Below the pieces are notes generated by a model. It had not been told where the DNA came from and did no database searches. It saw only the letters and a list, made by a program, of their open reading frames with translations. 64,000 bases of DNA from Leptospiraceae bacterium. Lineage in GTDB: Bacteria > Spirochaetota > Leptospiria > Leptospirales > Leptospiraceae. A program made the position numbers and the translations under genes. Location: assembly GCA_024233865.1 (NCBI GenBank), contig JACKPA010000018.1:1-64000 (forward strand), in the 5' to 3' direction. Shown in pieces: positions 53,018 to 61,780 of this stretch (positions are counted from its first letter, which is position 1; each line of letters begins with the position of its first letter).

Positions 53018-54337
53018 ATGACAAATATTATTGTATGTAAATATGGAGGTAGTTCCGTTACCAGTAGGACTGCCATAGAGTATATCGGAAAAATAACTTC
53101 CGATGATACACGGAGAAAGATCGTAGTTGTATCTGCACCCGGAAAAATGAGCAAAGAAGACGTTAAAGTTACGGATTTGTTAATTGAGCTTTCAAAACAT
53201 CCGGGTAATTCGGATTTATTTAATAAAATTATAGACAAATTGTATCTGTTGGGTTCTTCGGATTCTAATATTAAGAATATTTTAGAAGAAAGATTGAAAA
53301 GAACTTTGCCGGAGAAAGAATATGAAGACAGCATAAAGGCTTTTGGTGAAGAAGCCTGTGCAAGAATTACCGCAGAAATTCTAGGATTGGAATATATCGA
53401 TCCTAAGGAGTTATTTGTTTTTTCGGACGAACCCGGAAACGCAAAAATACTTCCTGAGTCCAAAAAGATGATACGAGCAAGATTAGGAAAGTTAAAAAGT
53501 GCGGTAGTTATCCCCGGATTTTTTGGCTACACAAAAAAAGGAGAATTGAGAACACTAAGTAGGGGTGGAAGTGATTTAACAGGGGGGTATATTGCCGGAA
53601 CTTTGCAGGCAGAATTTTATGAGAATTATACGGATTCTGCTATTTTGGCTACTGATCCGGGAATCGTTAATAATCCAAAAATCATAAGGGAATTAACCTA
53701 CAAAGAAGCCCGAGATCTATCATTTTCTGGTTTTAACATACTGCACCACCAGGCAATGTTACCAACAGAAGAAACTAACGTTCCAATACACGTAAGGAGT
53801 ACAAAAAGATACCCGGAAGAAGGCACTTTGATAACAGGAAATAGGACTCTATATGAAAATAGACCAATTGTTGGGGTTGCTTATAAATCCGGATTTTATT
53901 CCACTTTTGTTGAAAAATCCGGATTAGACGATATGCTTGGAATTATATATAAGTTGACAGGTATTTTCGGAAAGGAAGGAATTCAACTTTTGGATATTCC
54001 TGGAGCAATTGATGAAATTTCATTTATTTATCATGGTAGTAATATTTCCAATAAAGACCAACTCAAAAGAATTGAAGAAAAGATTTATAGAATCGTGGGG
54101 AAAAAAGGAACTTTTATAACAACTCAGTATAACCTGGGAATGATTGCTGTTGCCGGCATGGGGATGGCTGGTAGAAAGGGAATTTTAGGGGATATTACGG
54201 ATAGTATTTCAGAGGCAGGCGTAAATATCCGTACTGTGTGTCAGGGAGTGAGAGAAAGATGTATTTTATTTGGAGTGGACGAATCCCAGGGTAAAAAAGC
54301 AGTTCAGGCTATTTATTCTAGGTTTTTAAGCGACTGA
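53018..54337 (+). CDS. lysC: Aspartate kinase
   Basis: Phosphorylates aspartate, the first step to lysine, threonine and methionine. ATG 53018 (MTNIIVCKYGGSSV) follows GAGG with good spacing; the TTG at 53006 is less likely. Kinase motifs are KYGGSSVTS, VVVSAPGKMS and the GGSDLTGGY loop. Two ACT domains end the protein (MGMAGRKGILGDI; NIRTVCQGVRE). Whether it is feedback-controlled by lysine or threonine is unclear. Confidence 0.93.
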   Translation: MTNIIVCKYGGSSVTSRTAIEYIGKITSDDTRRKIVVVSAPGKMSKEDVKVTDLLIELSKHPGNSDLFNKIIDKLYLLGSSDSNIKNILEERLKRTLPEKEYEDSIKAFGEEACARITAEILGLEYIDPKELFVFSDEPGNAKILPESKKMIRARLGKLKSAVVIPGFFGYTKKGELRTLSRGGSDLTGGYIAGTLQAEFYENYTDSAILATDPGIVNNPKIIRELTYKEARDLSFSGFNILHHQAMLPTEETNVPIHVRSTKRYPEEGTLITGNRTLYENRPIVGVAYKSGFYSTFVEKSGLDDMLGIIYKLTGIFGKEGIQLLDIPGAIDEISFIYHGSNISNKDQLKRIEEKIYRIVGKKGTFITTQYNLGMIAVAGMGMAGRKGILGDITDSISEAGVNIRTVCQGVRERCILFGVDESQGKKAVQAIYSRFLSD

Positions 54338-54358
54338 ATCAGGATAGGAGAAATAGTT

Positions 54359-54400
54359 ATGAGTAAATTTTTTAAAAAACTATTGGCGAAACTAAGCTAA
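54359..54400 (+). CDS. Possible 13-residue peptide ORF upstream of thrS
   Basis: ATG to TAA encodes MSKFFKKLLAKLS, a short cationic amphipathic helix. GGAG lies exactly 8 nt before the ATG. It sits alone between lysC and thrS. It might be a leader peptide or a true micro-protein. Confidence 0.4.
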   Translation: MSKFFKKLLAKLS

Positions 54401-54499
54401 ATCTCAATGATTCTACTATGGTACTAAACGTGCTTATTTAACAATAAAGTTGATTTTCTAATTTACTCTAAACTTATAATATTGTTTTTGGACTTTTAG

Positions 54500-56422
54500 A
54501 TGGAAAATATTCGTATAACTTTATTAGACGGCTCGGAAAAAGAATTCCCCAAAGGGAGTTCTATCTCAGAAATTATAAAAACTATCAATATATCTTTATC
54601 AAAAAAAGCCCTGGCTGCAAAGCTTGACAGCAACCAATTGGTTGATTTGAGCCATAAATTACAAAAAGACCATAAACTTGACATTTTGACCTTTGAATCC
54701 AAAGAAGGGCGAGAAGTATTCCACCATTCCAGTGCTCATTTACTTGGGCAGGCAGTTCAGAGACTTTGGAAAGACGCATTATTAACCGTTGGTCCTGTGG
54801 TTGAGTCTGGACCGGGTTTCTTTTATTACGATATTGACCTCCAAAGTACAACCATTACACCGGAAGATTTACCTAAAATTGAAAAAGAAATGGAAAAAAT
54901 CGTAAAAGAAAATCTTGAGGTGAATCGAAAAGAGCTAAGCAAACAAGAAGCCATACGACAATTTACGGAAATGGGTGAAAAATATAAGGTTGAACTGATT
55001 GAAGGTTTTGAAGCGGAAACCGTTTCTTTGTATGGACAGGGAGAATGGTTTGATCTTTGTAGAGGTCCTCATGTTCCCAACACAGCTTTATTAAAAGCCT
55101 TTAAACTAACAGCTATTTCGGGAGCTTATTGGAAAGGAAATAAAGATAATCAGATGCTCCAAAGGATTTATGGTATATCTTTTCCTTCTAAAAAGGAATT
55201 GGATGAATATATTCACCTATTAGAAGAGGCAAAAAAGAGAGACCATAGAAAATTAGGGAAAGAATTAGAGCTTTTTACTTTTAATGACGAAGCCCCCGGT
55301 TTTCCATTTTGGTTACCTAAGGGAACCGTTCTCTGGAATATGTTAGCAGATTATATTCGAAAAGAATGTTTTCAGCACGGTTATCAGGAAATAAGAACTC
55401 CAAGTGTTCTCAGTTCGGAACTCTGGAAAAGAAGCGGTCACTGGGATAATTTTAGAGAAAATATGTATTTTACTCATGTAGATGAAAACGAATTTGCCAT
55501 CAAACCCATGAATTGCCCAGGATGTTCATTGGTGTATAAAAATGCGATACATTCTTATCGAGAACTACCGCTTCGATACGCAGAATTAGGGATGGTTTAT
55601 AGGCATGAATTAAGCGGAGTTTTGCATGGCTTATTTCGAGTAAGGGCTTTTACACAAGATGACGCTCATATTTATACTCCTTTTGAATTTTTAGAAAAAG
55701 AAATTATTGACATTATAGACTTTACTTTAAAAGTGTATAATAAATTTGGTTTTTATGAATTCAAGACCTATATTGCAACTAGACCGGAAAAATCTCAAGG
55801 CAGAGATGAAGATTGGGAAGAAGCAACCAAGACCTTACAACTCGCTTTGGAGAAAAAAGACATTCCTTTTGGGATAAAGGAAGGTGAAGGTGCTTTTTAT
55901 GGTCCAAAAATTGAGTTTAACATAAAAGATAGCATTGGTAGGTTGTGGCAATGTGGAACCATTCAAATAGACTTTTCTATGCCGGAAAGGTTTGAGTTAG
56001 ATTATGTTTCCAGTGATGGTAAAAAAAAGAGACCTGTTATGATTCATAGGGCTGTTTATGGCTCATTGGAAAGGTTTGTTGGCATTTTAATCGAACATTA
56101 TGAAGGAAAATTCCCGTTGTGGCTAAGTCCGGTTCAGGTTAGGATTTTGACTGTTTCGGAAACCCATTCCGATTATGCCAAAAAGGTTTTTGATGTTTTA
56201 ATCCAGAATGATTTTAGAGTTGAGTTAGATGCTAGGAATGAAAAAATTGGCTATAAAATTAGAGAAGCAATATTAAAAAAAGTGAATTGTTTTCTAGTAT
56301 TAGGTGATAAAGAAAGTGCTGAAAATTCGGTTTCCGTTAGAAAGAGGGGAGAAGAAAAAACAACTGCATATTCTTTGGCGGAGTTTATAGAAGCCATGAA
56401 ACAGGAAATAGATAAAGATTAG
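54500..56422 (+). CDS. thrS: Threonyl-tRNA synthetase
   Basis: 640 residues. N-terminal TGS domain, then the editing SAD domain with HHSSAHLLGQA, then the class II core (RHELSGVLHGLFRVRAFTQDDAH) and a C-terminal anticodon-binding domain. The active-site zinc ligand Cys is in KPMNCPGC. Complete and regular in length. Heads the thrS-infC-rpmI-rplT cluster usual in many bacteria. Confidence 0.97.
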   Translation: MENIRITLLDGSEKEFPKGSSISEIIKTINISLSKKALAAKLDSNQLVDLSHKLQKDHKLDILTFESKEGREVFHHSSAHLLGQAVQRLWKDALLTVGPVVESGPGFFYYDIDLQSTTITPEDLPKIEKEMEKIVKENLEVNRKELSKQEAIRQFTEMGEKYKVELIEGFEAETVSLYGQGEWFDLCRGPHVPNTALLKAFKLTAISGAYWKGNKDNQMLQRIYGISFPSKKELDEYIHLLEEAKKRDHRKLGKELELFTFNDEAPGFPFWLPKGTVLWNMLADYIRKECFQHGYQEIRTPSVLSSELWKRSGHWDNFRENMYFTHVDENEFAIKPMNCPGCSLVYKNAIHSYRELPLRYAELGMVYRHELSGVLHGLFRVRAFTQDDAHIYTPFEFLEKEIIDIIDFTLKVYNKFGFYEFKTYIATRPEKSQGRDEDWEEATKTLQLALEKKDIPFGIKEGEGAFYGPKIEFNIKDSIGRLWQCGTIQIDFSMPERFELDYVSSDGKKKRPVMIHRAVYGSLERFVGILIEHYEGKFPLWLSPVQVRILTVSETHSDYAKKVFDVLIQNDFRVELDARNEKIGYKIREAILKKVNCFLVLGDKESAENSVSVRKRGEEKTTAYSLAEFIEAMKQEIDKD

Positions 56423-56510
56423 TTTTTTTTTAATATCAATGGAAAAAAATTAAAAAAAAATTACTTGAATTTGTGCCAAGGTAAAATATAAAGTATAGCT
56501 TAGGAAGTTA

Positions 56511-57056
56511 ATGTTAAGAAAGTCAAGTCCAAAAAATAGTCAAAGTTTTAGGTCCGGTGGTACGCGTATCAATGAGCAAATAACCGGAATATCGCAGGTA
56601 AGATTAGTAAAAGAAGATGGAGCAGAGGTTGTAAGTTTCGAAGAAGCGCTAAAGATGGCTAGAGAACAAAATCTGGATTTAGTCGAAATCGCAAGTGGTC
56701 AAAGCATACCAGTATGTAAAATCATAGATTACGGTAAATTTAAGTTTGAACTACACAAGAAAACAAAAGAAGCCAAAAAGAAGCAACATGTAATTACAAT
56801 CAAAGAAATAAAGATTCGTCCTAGGATCGATATCCACGATTATGATATCAAAAAAAAGCAAGCAATTGAATTCTTGCAAAAAGGTGATAAAGTAAAGATA
56901 TCTTTAAGGTTTAAAGGTCGGGAAATGGCTCATACTGATATCGGGATGAATATCGTTAATAAGATGGTGGAAGAATTAAAGGATTATGGTAACGCAGAGA
57001 AATCCCCCATGCAAGAGGGGAGGCAGATTGTTGTTTTAATTAATCCTAAGTCATGA
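56511..57056 (+). CDS. infC: Translation initiation factor IF-3
   Basis: 181 residues with the N-domain block RVNEQI-like (TRINEQITGISQVRLV), LDLVEIASG and the linker ending KIIDYGKFKFE. The C-domain has IKIRPRIDIHDYDIKK and LRFKGREMAHTDIG. ATG starts the gene with AGGA 5-8 nt upstream. The rare AUU start that controls IF-3 in many bacteria is not used here. Confidence 0.96.
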   Translation: MLRKSSPKNSQSFRSGGTRINEQITGISQVRLVKEDGAEVVSFEEALKMAREQNLDLVEIASGQSIPVCKIIDYGKFKFELHKKTKEAKKKQHVITIKEIKIRPRIDIHDYDIKKKQAIEFLQKGDKVKISLRFKGREMAHTDIGMNIVNKMVEELKDYGNAEKSPMQEGRQIVVLINPKS

Positions 57057-57079
57057 ATTTATAGAAAGGAATTTTAAAA

Positions 57080-57286
57080 ATGCCGAAACTAAAAACTAAT
57101 AGAGCATCGAGAAAGAGGTTTAAATTTACCAAAAATGGTATAGTTTTAAGAGCTAGTAGCGGGGCCAGACATATAATGGCAAAAAAATCCCAAAAAAGGA
57201 AGTTGCGACTGAGAGGAACGACTCCTTTAGCAGAAGCTGATACAAAAGAAATTATAAAACTATTACCTTATGGGAGGAGAAAATAA
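57080..57286 (+). CDS. rpmI: Ribosomal protein L35
   Basis: 68 residues, strongly basic. It starts MPKLKTNRASRKRFKFTKNG and holds the family HIMAKKSQKRKLRLRG. A ribosome site AAAGGAA precedes the ATG. The stop overlaps the rplT start (TAATG). Confidence 0.97.
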   Translation: MPKLKTNRASRKRFKFTKNGIVLRASSGARHIMAKKSQKRKLRLRGTTPLAEADTKEIIKLLPYGRRK

Positions 57287-57639
57287 TGGCAAGGGCTACA
57301 AGTGGTACAATTCATAGAAAAAGAAGAAAAAAGGTTTTAAAAGCTGCGAAGGGCTTTCGGGGTGGAAGATCGAAACTATTCAGAACTGCAAAAAGTGCTG
57401 TAATGAAAGCCGGTCAATGGGCTTATAGAGATAGAAGAGCCAGAAAAAGAGATTTCAGAGCATTATGGATTGCTAGAATCAGTGCGGCAGCTCGTGAATG
57501 TGGAGTATCTTATTCTAAATTGATGAATGCTCTCAAGAAAGTCGAAATAGGCTTAAACCGTAAAGTTCTTGCTGATCTTGCATATCACAACAAAGATGTA
57601 TTTCAAGCTGTAGTTGAAAAAGCAAAGCTTGCTGCTTAA
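57286..57639 (+). CDS. rplT: Ribosomal protein L20
   Basis: 117 residues starting MARATSGTIHRKRRKKVLK, with FRGGRSKLFRTAK and YRDRRARKRDFRALWIARI. In several bacteria L20 represses its own operon by binding the rpmI leader; no such site is clear here. Confidence 0.97.
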   Translation: MARATSGTIHRKRRKKVLKAAKGFRGGRSKLFRTAKSAVMKAGQWAYRDRRARKRDFRALWIARISAAARECGVSYSKLMNALKKVEIGLNRKVLADLAYHNKDVFQAVVEKAKLAA

Positions 57640-57695
57640 AGCTAAAATAATCACATGATAGTTAAATTGATTTTTTAATTTAGAGGAGTTTCTGG

Positions 57696-58472
57696 ATGAT
57701 AACAATTGAAACCATAGAAGAGCTAGAAGTAAAGATTATAAAAGCATTAGAGTTAATATCAGATTTAAGAGTTGAAAATAATAAACTGGAATCTGAAAAT
57801 GAAACTCTTAGATTAGAAAATGATCAAATGAAACTCGCTCTAGAGGAGAAAGAAAACGAATTGGTAGAGCTGAGAGCTCAATTAAGAGATAATCAAAACG
57901 AACTCTCAGAACTTAAAAGTCGTGGAGAGCATGTAACTAATAGAATTAATCAAATTTTAGGAAAATTGGAAGAATTTCCTGGTTATAGTTCTGATAGCTC
58001 AAAATCTTCTACTAAAATGGTTGCTAGTTCGACTGCTCCCAAAAAAGAAGAGCCAAAAACAGAGTCTCCTCCTGTAGCAGAAAAGCCTAGTATTAAAGAA
58101 ACACAACCTGAAGAACCACCTCCTGCTAAAGCCGTTGCAGCGGCTGTAGCGCCAAGTATGTTAGACGAATCAGGGCATGAAATTATATTAGATGAAGTTG
58201 ATGATGATGAAGAAATCATTCTTTTAGATGACGATGATGATGACGAGATCATAGACTCACCCCCTTCTATGGGATTATCAAATGAGGAAAATACTCAGGC
58301 TTCCGTAAAAGAAGAAATACCGGTTTCCGTAAATGCAAATCATCATAACGACATTAATATGCTAGACAATGAAATCATTTTTGATGAGAATGACGATGAG
58401 ACAATTGACGTATTCGACTCTGACGATGATGATGATTTCATTATTATAGAGGAAGAAACTAGCAGTAAGTAG
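57696..58472 (+). CDS. Coiled-coil protein with acidic tail (ZapB-like)
   Basis: 258 residues. Residues ~1-85 form a continuous coiled coil (LELISDLRVENNKLESENET, LELRAQLRDNQNELSELKSRG by register). A Pro/Thr-rich linker follows, then a very acidic C-terminal half with runs of Asp and Glu (DEVDDDEEIILLDDDDDDE). The gene lies 5 nt before zapA, suggesting a division role like ZapB. The resemblance is by context and coiled coil only. Confidence 0.6.
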   Translation: MITIETIEELEVKIIKALELISDLRVENNKLESENETLRLENDQMKLALEEKENELVELRAQLRDNQNELSELKSRGEHVTNRINQILGKLEEFPGYSSDSSKSSTKMVASSTAPKKEEPKTESPPVAEKPSIKETQPEEPPPAKAVAAAVAPSMLDESGHEIILDEVDDDEEIILLDDDDDDEIIDSPPSMGLSNEENTQASVKEEIPVSVNANHHNDINMLDNEIIFDENDDETIDVFDSDDDDDFIIIEEETSSK

Positions 58473-58477
58473 GGAAT

Positions 58478-58777
58478 ATGTCTTCGAATCAAACTATTAA
58501 GGTGTTCGGAGAAGAATATACTATCTCTGCTGATGAAATTGAATATGCTTATTTAAAAAAAGTGGCAAAGTATGTAGACTTGAAAATGAAAGAGTTGTCA
58601 AAAGCCGTTTCTGATGGAAATGCTAAAAAAGTCGCCATATTAGCTGCTTTAAATATAGCGGATGAGATGTTTCAAATGCAGGAAATGGATATTGATTCTA
58701 CTCTTACCGCCTATGAAGAAAAAGCTAGAAAATTAATTGCAATGCTTGATGATGGTTTGGTTGAAAAGAAGTATTAG
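58478..58777 (+). CDS. zapA: Cell-division protein ZapA
   Basis: 99 residues. Typical ZapA start (IKVFGEEYTISAD) and helix (LKKVAKYVDLKMKELSKA), ending in a coiled coil (AALNIADEMFQM). ZapA cross-links FtsZ filaments. Five nt after the coiled-coil gene. Confidence 0.88.
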   Translation: MSSNQTIKVFGEEYTISADEIEYAYLKKVAKYVDLKMKELSKAVSDGNAKKVAILAALNIADEMFQMQEMDIDSTLTAYEEKARKLIAMLDDGLVEKKY

Positions 58778-58861
58778 CAATTAGTCGTGTGACATGTATA
58801 AAAACTTTAACTACTCAAGATAACAAATCAATAAGTTTTCAGAAAAAATCTTAAAAATCGA

Positions 58862-58936
58862 AAATTTTTTAAGGGCAATCACGGGGAATTGCCCTTACGA
58901 AAGACAAATTGTAGGGGTAAACCCCTGTGTTTACCC
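58862..58936 (+). repeat. Palindromic direct repeat, copy 1
   Basis: A 75-nt block made of two palindromes, GGGCAATCACGGGGAATTGC and GTAGGGGTAAACCCCTGTGT. Its near-identical partner is at 59497; an inverted relative is at 29117-29190. Confidence 0.75.
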
Positions 58937-59012
58937 TAAGATGTTCAACTAAGCAGATGAAAAAGAAAAAACTTCCCCCATTTTTTTAAATTTAATCAGG
59001 TCGTTTTTCCAA

Positions 59013-59349
59013 CTACACTTTTACTTTCTTAAAAAACCTTTCTAACCATAGTTCCGGTAATTCTACGATTTTAGAAATAAAGTCTAGATTCATTCCTGCT
59101 TTTCTTAGATGAATAGCAGTTTTTAGAACTTTTTTTCTTTCCAGTTTAAGTCCTTTTTCATATTCTTCTTTGGATATCCGCTCTCTAACACCAAATTTAT
59201 TCGCTAACTCGACTATTCTTTCTTGTACCGCTGTCATATCCTTACCTAACCCCTTTAATATTTTTCCAATCTCTTCTCCATACAATATAAACAAATCTTC
59301 CAAGGATTCCTCTGGCTCAAACTCTAAAGCTCTTAAATGTGCTGTTTTC
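59013..59349 (-). pseudogene. Rpn-type PD-(D/E)XK nuclease/transposase C-terminal fragment
   Basis: Only the C-terminal part remains. An open frame preceded by a stop reads HLRALEFEPEESLEDLFILY and continues with GMNLDFISKIVELPELWLER, the helical end of Rpn recombination-promoting nucleases. The nuclease domain is missing. Direct repeats flank it at 58862 and 59497. Confidence 0.6.
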
Positions 59350-59496
59350 TATATTTGCATCTTTTTCTTTGAGTAAAACCCCATTGGTATAATAACCAAT
59401 TTTATACATATCATTAGTTCTAAAACGGTCTTCTTCCGAGTTGGCTTAACGTGAGTTTCGGATAAGAAATAATATCTTAAATTTTGTTGAATTGCA

Positions 59497-59571
59497 AATT
59501 TTTTAAGGGCAATCACGGGGGAATTGCCCCTACGAAAGACAAATTGTAGGGGTAAACCCCTGTGTTTACCC
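59497..59571 (+). repeat. Palindromic direct repeat, copy 2
   Basis: Second copy of the 75-nt block at 58862, with the same order and orientation. One extra G and a few changes. Lies 148 nt upstream of the Rpn fragment start. Confidence 0.75.
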
Positions 59572-59639
59572 CTTATTATAAATAAAAGCACCTAAGCGTT
59601 ATCCACGTTGACTTAATGCAGAGTTTGATGTCCCATACC

Positions 59640-59706
59640 TACAAAAACCCCCGTGAACGGGGGTTAAAAAAGCTTAAATCTTGTTTGAACTTATTGGTGG
59701 GAAATT
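59640..59706. repeat. Half copy of the long palindromic element
   Basis: ACCCCCGTGAACGGGGGT with a right arm (AAAAGCTTAAA, ACTTATTGGTGGGAA) like that of 43464-43566. The left arm is not recognisable. It ends directly at the stop of the next gene. Confidence 0.5.
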
Positions 59707-59707
59707 A

Positions 59708-61765
59708 TTAGTTAGAGAAACCGGATAAAGTAGTGACTCCTATTTCTCCGAAAGTTTGAGCATAAGATTTTACGGAAGAAGAGCAATCATTAATGTTATA
59801 ACCGGAATAGTAGGTTGTGTCCAAATCAGTTCCGTTATAAAGTGCGTTAAAAGAGCTAAATAATGCAGATTTTAGTAGAGCTTTTAATAATGCCCTTGGA
59901 TCCGAATCCGATGAGCTTGCATTGTTTCCTGCTCCATAAACACAGATCGAAATCAAAGAAGTAGCATTTCCGTCACCGTAGGGAACTGCCAGCTCATCCA
60001 ATAGGTTACTAGGTCTTGCACCACCGATTGCTTCCGGAACTTCCGTTTTTTTTCGAAAACTCTTGTTGCAGGAAACTGCGTCGTTATAGGTAGGTTGTAC
60101 ATAAGCAATATTTGCTGCAAAAGAAGGACTTGTGATTCCGGTAACAGAAGTTGTGCTAGTATCGGAAAAGTTTGCATAAGCTTGAGCAGCTTTTCCTTCT
60201 ATACTGAAGGAATAGTAAATTTCTTTAACCGGAGTTAAAAGCCTTTTCATAGGTGCTGGAGCATTAGGGTAAGGACCATAATTTAGTCCTAAAGAACTAC
60301 AAGACTCGGTAATTGATGTTACCTTTAAGTTAACACCTTTAGAAAACAGTGGCTTGGTAGTACTAGTTGAATAGCTCATTGTTGCCCCGCTTCCTTTGGT
60401 AAAAGTATAATTAGATGCGTCATCACCATTTTTTTCACAACAATATTTCCCGCTATAAGTATCATCGAAAGTACTATAATTACTTGGACTTGTTGTTGAA
60501 CTTGAGTTGATGCTGTTTTGTTTTTGGTTTAAGACGGGCATTAGGTCTCCAAAACCCATATCAACCAGAGTACCGAACTTCGGATATCCTTCCGTTGCCA
60601 GAATCTTATTTCCATAAAAGGATGCTGTTGCCGCGTTGTCATCATAATTTTGGAAAGCCCAACTTGAACCAGGAGCACTTGCTGATTCTCTTAAAGCCAA
60701 AATTCCATAGTTGTTTGGTAATCCTTTGAATATTTTGAAAGCTAATCCCCAGAGCGAGTTTGTATTGTCAGTGTTTTTACATTCCGAATTTTGTACTAAG
60801 TTGTTAAAAACTTTCACGTTATCCGTAAGATCGTTGCCACGATTTTTTGTGGTTAAGCTATCATAACTACAGGAAGTTTTTGGAATTTGAGCACAGGCAA
60901 AAATCGCTGTTCCAGCACTTTTTCTTTTATAATACAGAGTAACTGCTTCTGCAACTCCAGCTGTTATGGCAGTAGCTGAAGATGTATAGCTCGAAGATGC
61001 ACCACCATTAGCCATGTGCCCATAATGAGCATAATCAAGAGGATATACGGCAGAAGTCAAATTAGTACAAGTTGCACTAGCAATTCTATTTGTAGCACTA
61101 GTGCTACCAAGAGCCCCAAAACCGATATTACTGGTTGAATAACTTATAAAAAAATCAACTTCTCCTTGTTCATTAGCGTCTAAGTTATTGTAAAAACTTG
61201 TCATAGCAGATTGCAAAGCAGTACTAGATGTAGTACTGTCTGCAGCACAAACCAAGTACGCATAGCCAATCAATGCACCCCATAATGCCTTTCCCCTAGC
61301 AACAGCTAATACTGGTTGTGCACCGGAAGTACTACCGTCAGTAGCTGTGTTCCAAGAACTACCACTAGTATTATAAAAAGCATCATACCTTTTGTTATAT
61401 GGCAAACCGGTCCATTGGCTAGAACTAGTCCCTGATGCAACTGTTTCTCCGGCAACCTGATTATAATCTTCCATATCAAAAACAAAATCAGTAGAACTTG
61501 TTAATGTTCCAGGTACGTAAGGTGAAGTTGTTGCGTTAAAAGTGCCAACGCCGCTTAGTACTGCATACCGAGCTATGTGCCCGTACCACAGACCAGACGA
61601 GTTTATACTAATCCCGCAAGTTCCGGATGCTTGACTTCTTACCAAAAGACCTAGTAGAAGACCATTTGCAAGGCCCCCGGTTTTATCAGTTGAACAAGTG
61701 TTTGTGGAAAACGATATACTCATCGCGAGTAAAAAAGACAAAAATAATTTCATCATACTTTTCAT
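59708..61765 (-). CDS. Large Ser/Thr-rich exported protein, likely lipoprotein
   Basis: 685 residues. The signal peptide ends SFSTNTC, a plausible spirochaetal lipobox. GLLLGLLVRSQASGTCG follows, as in several leptospiral lipoproteins. The body is rich in Ser, Thr, Ala and Gly with about a dozen scattered cysteines. A C-terminal region holds SFSIEGKAAQAY and CVYGAGNNASSS. No family recognised. Its position 15 nt downstream of ompL1 on the same strand suggests co-expression at the cell surface. Confidence 0.65.
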   Translation of the reverse strand: MKSMMKLFLSFLLAMSISFSTNTCSTDKTGGLANGLLLGLLVRSQASGTCGISINSSGLWYGHIARYAVLSGVGTFNATTSPYVPGTLTSSTDFVFDMEDYNQVAGETVASGTSSSQWTGLPYNKRYDAFYNTSGSSWNTATDGSTSGAQPVLAVARGKALWGALIGYAYLVCAADSTTSSTALQSAMTSFYNNLDANEQGEVDFFISYSTSNIGFGALGSTSATNRIASATCTNLTSAVYPLDYAHYGHMANGGASSSYTSSATAITAGVAEAVTLYYKRKSAGTAIFACAQIPKTSCSYDSLTTKNRGNDLTDNVKVFNNLVQNSECKNTDNTNSLWGLAFKIFKGLPNNYGILALRESASAPGSSWAFQNYDDNAATASFYGNKILATEGYPKFGTLVDMGFGDLMPVLNQKQNSINSSSTTSPSNYSTFDDTYSGKYCCEKNGDDASNYTFTKGSGATMSYSTSTTKPLFSKGVNLKVTSITESCSSLGLNYGPYPNAPAPMKRLLTPVKEIYYSFSIEGKAAQAYANFSDTSTTSVTGITSPSFAANIAYVQPTYNDAVSCNKSFRKKTEVPEAIGGARPSNLLDELAVPYGDGNATSLISICVYGAGNNASSSDSDPRALLKALLKSALFSSFNALYNGTDLDTTYYSGYNINDCSSSVKSYAQTFGEIGVTTLSGFSN

Positions 61766-61780
61766 GTTAAAAAATCCTCC

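Noticed and set aside
59349..59591. 80-codon frame on the minus strand
   Set aside because: It lies inside the palindromic repeat copy 2 and flanking non-coding DNA; composition is not protein-like.
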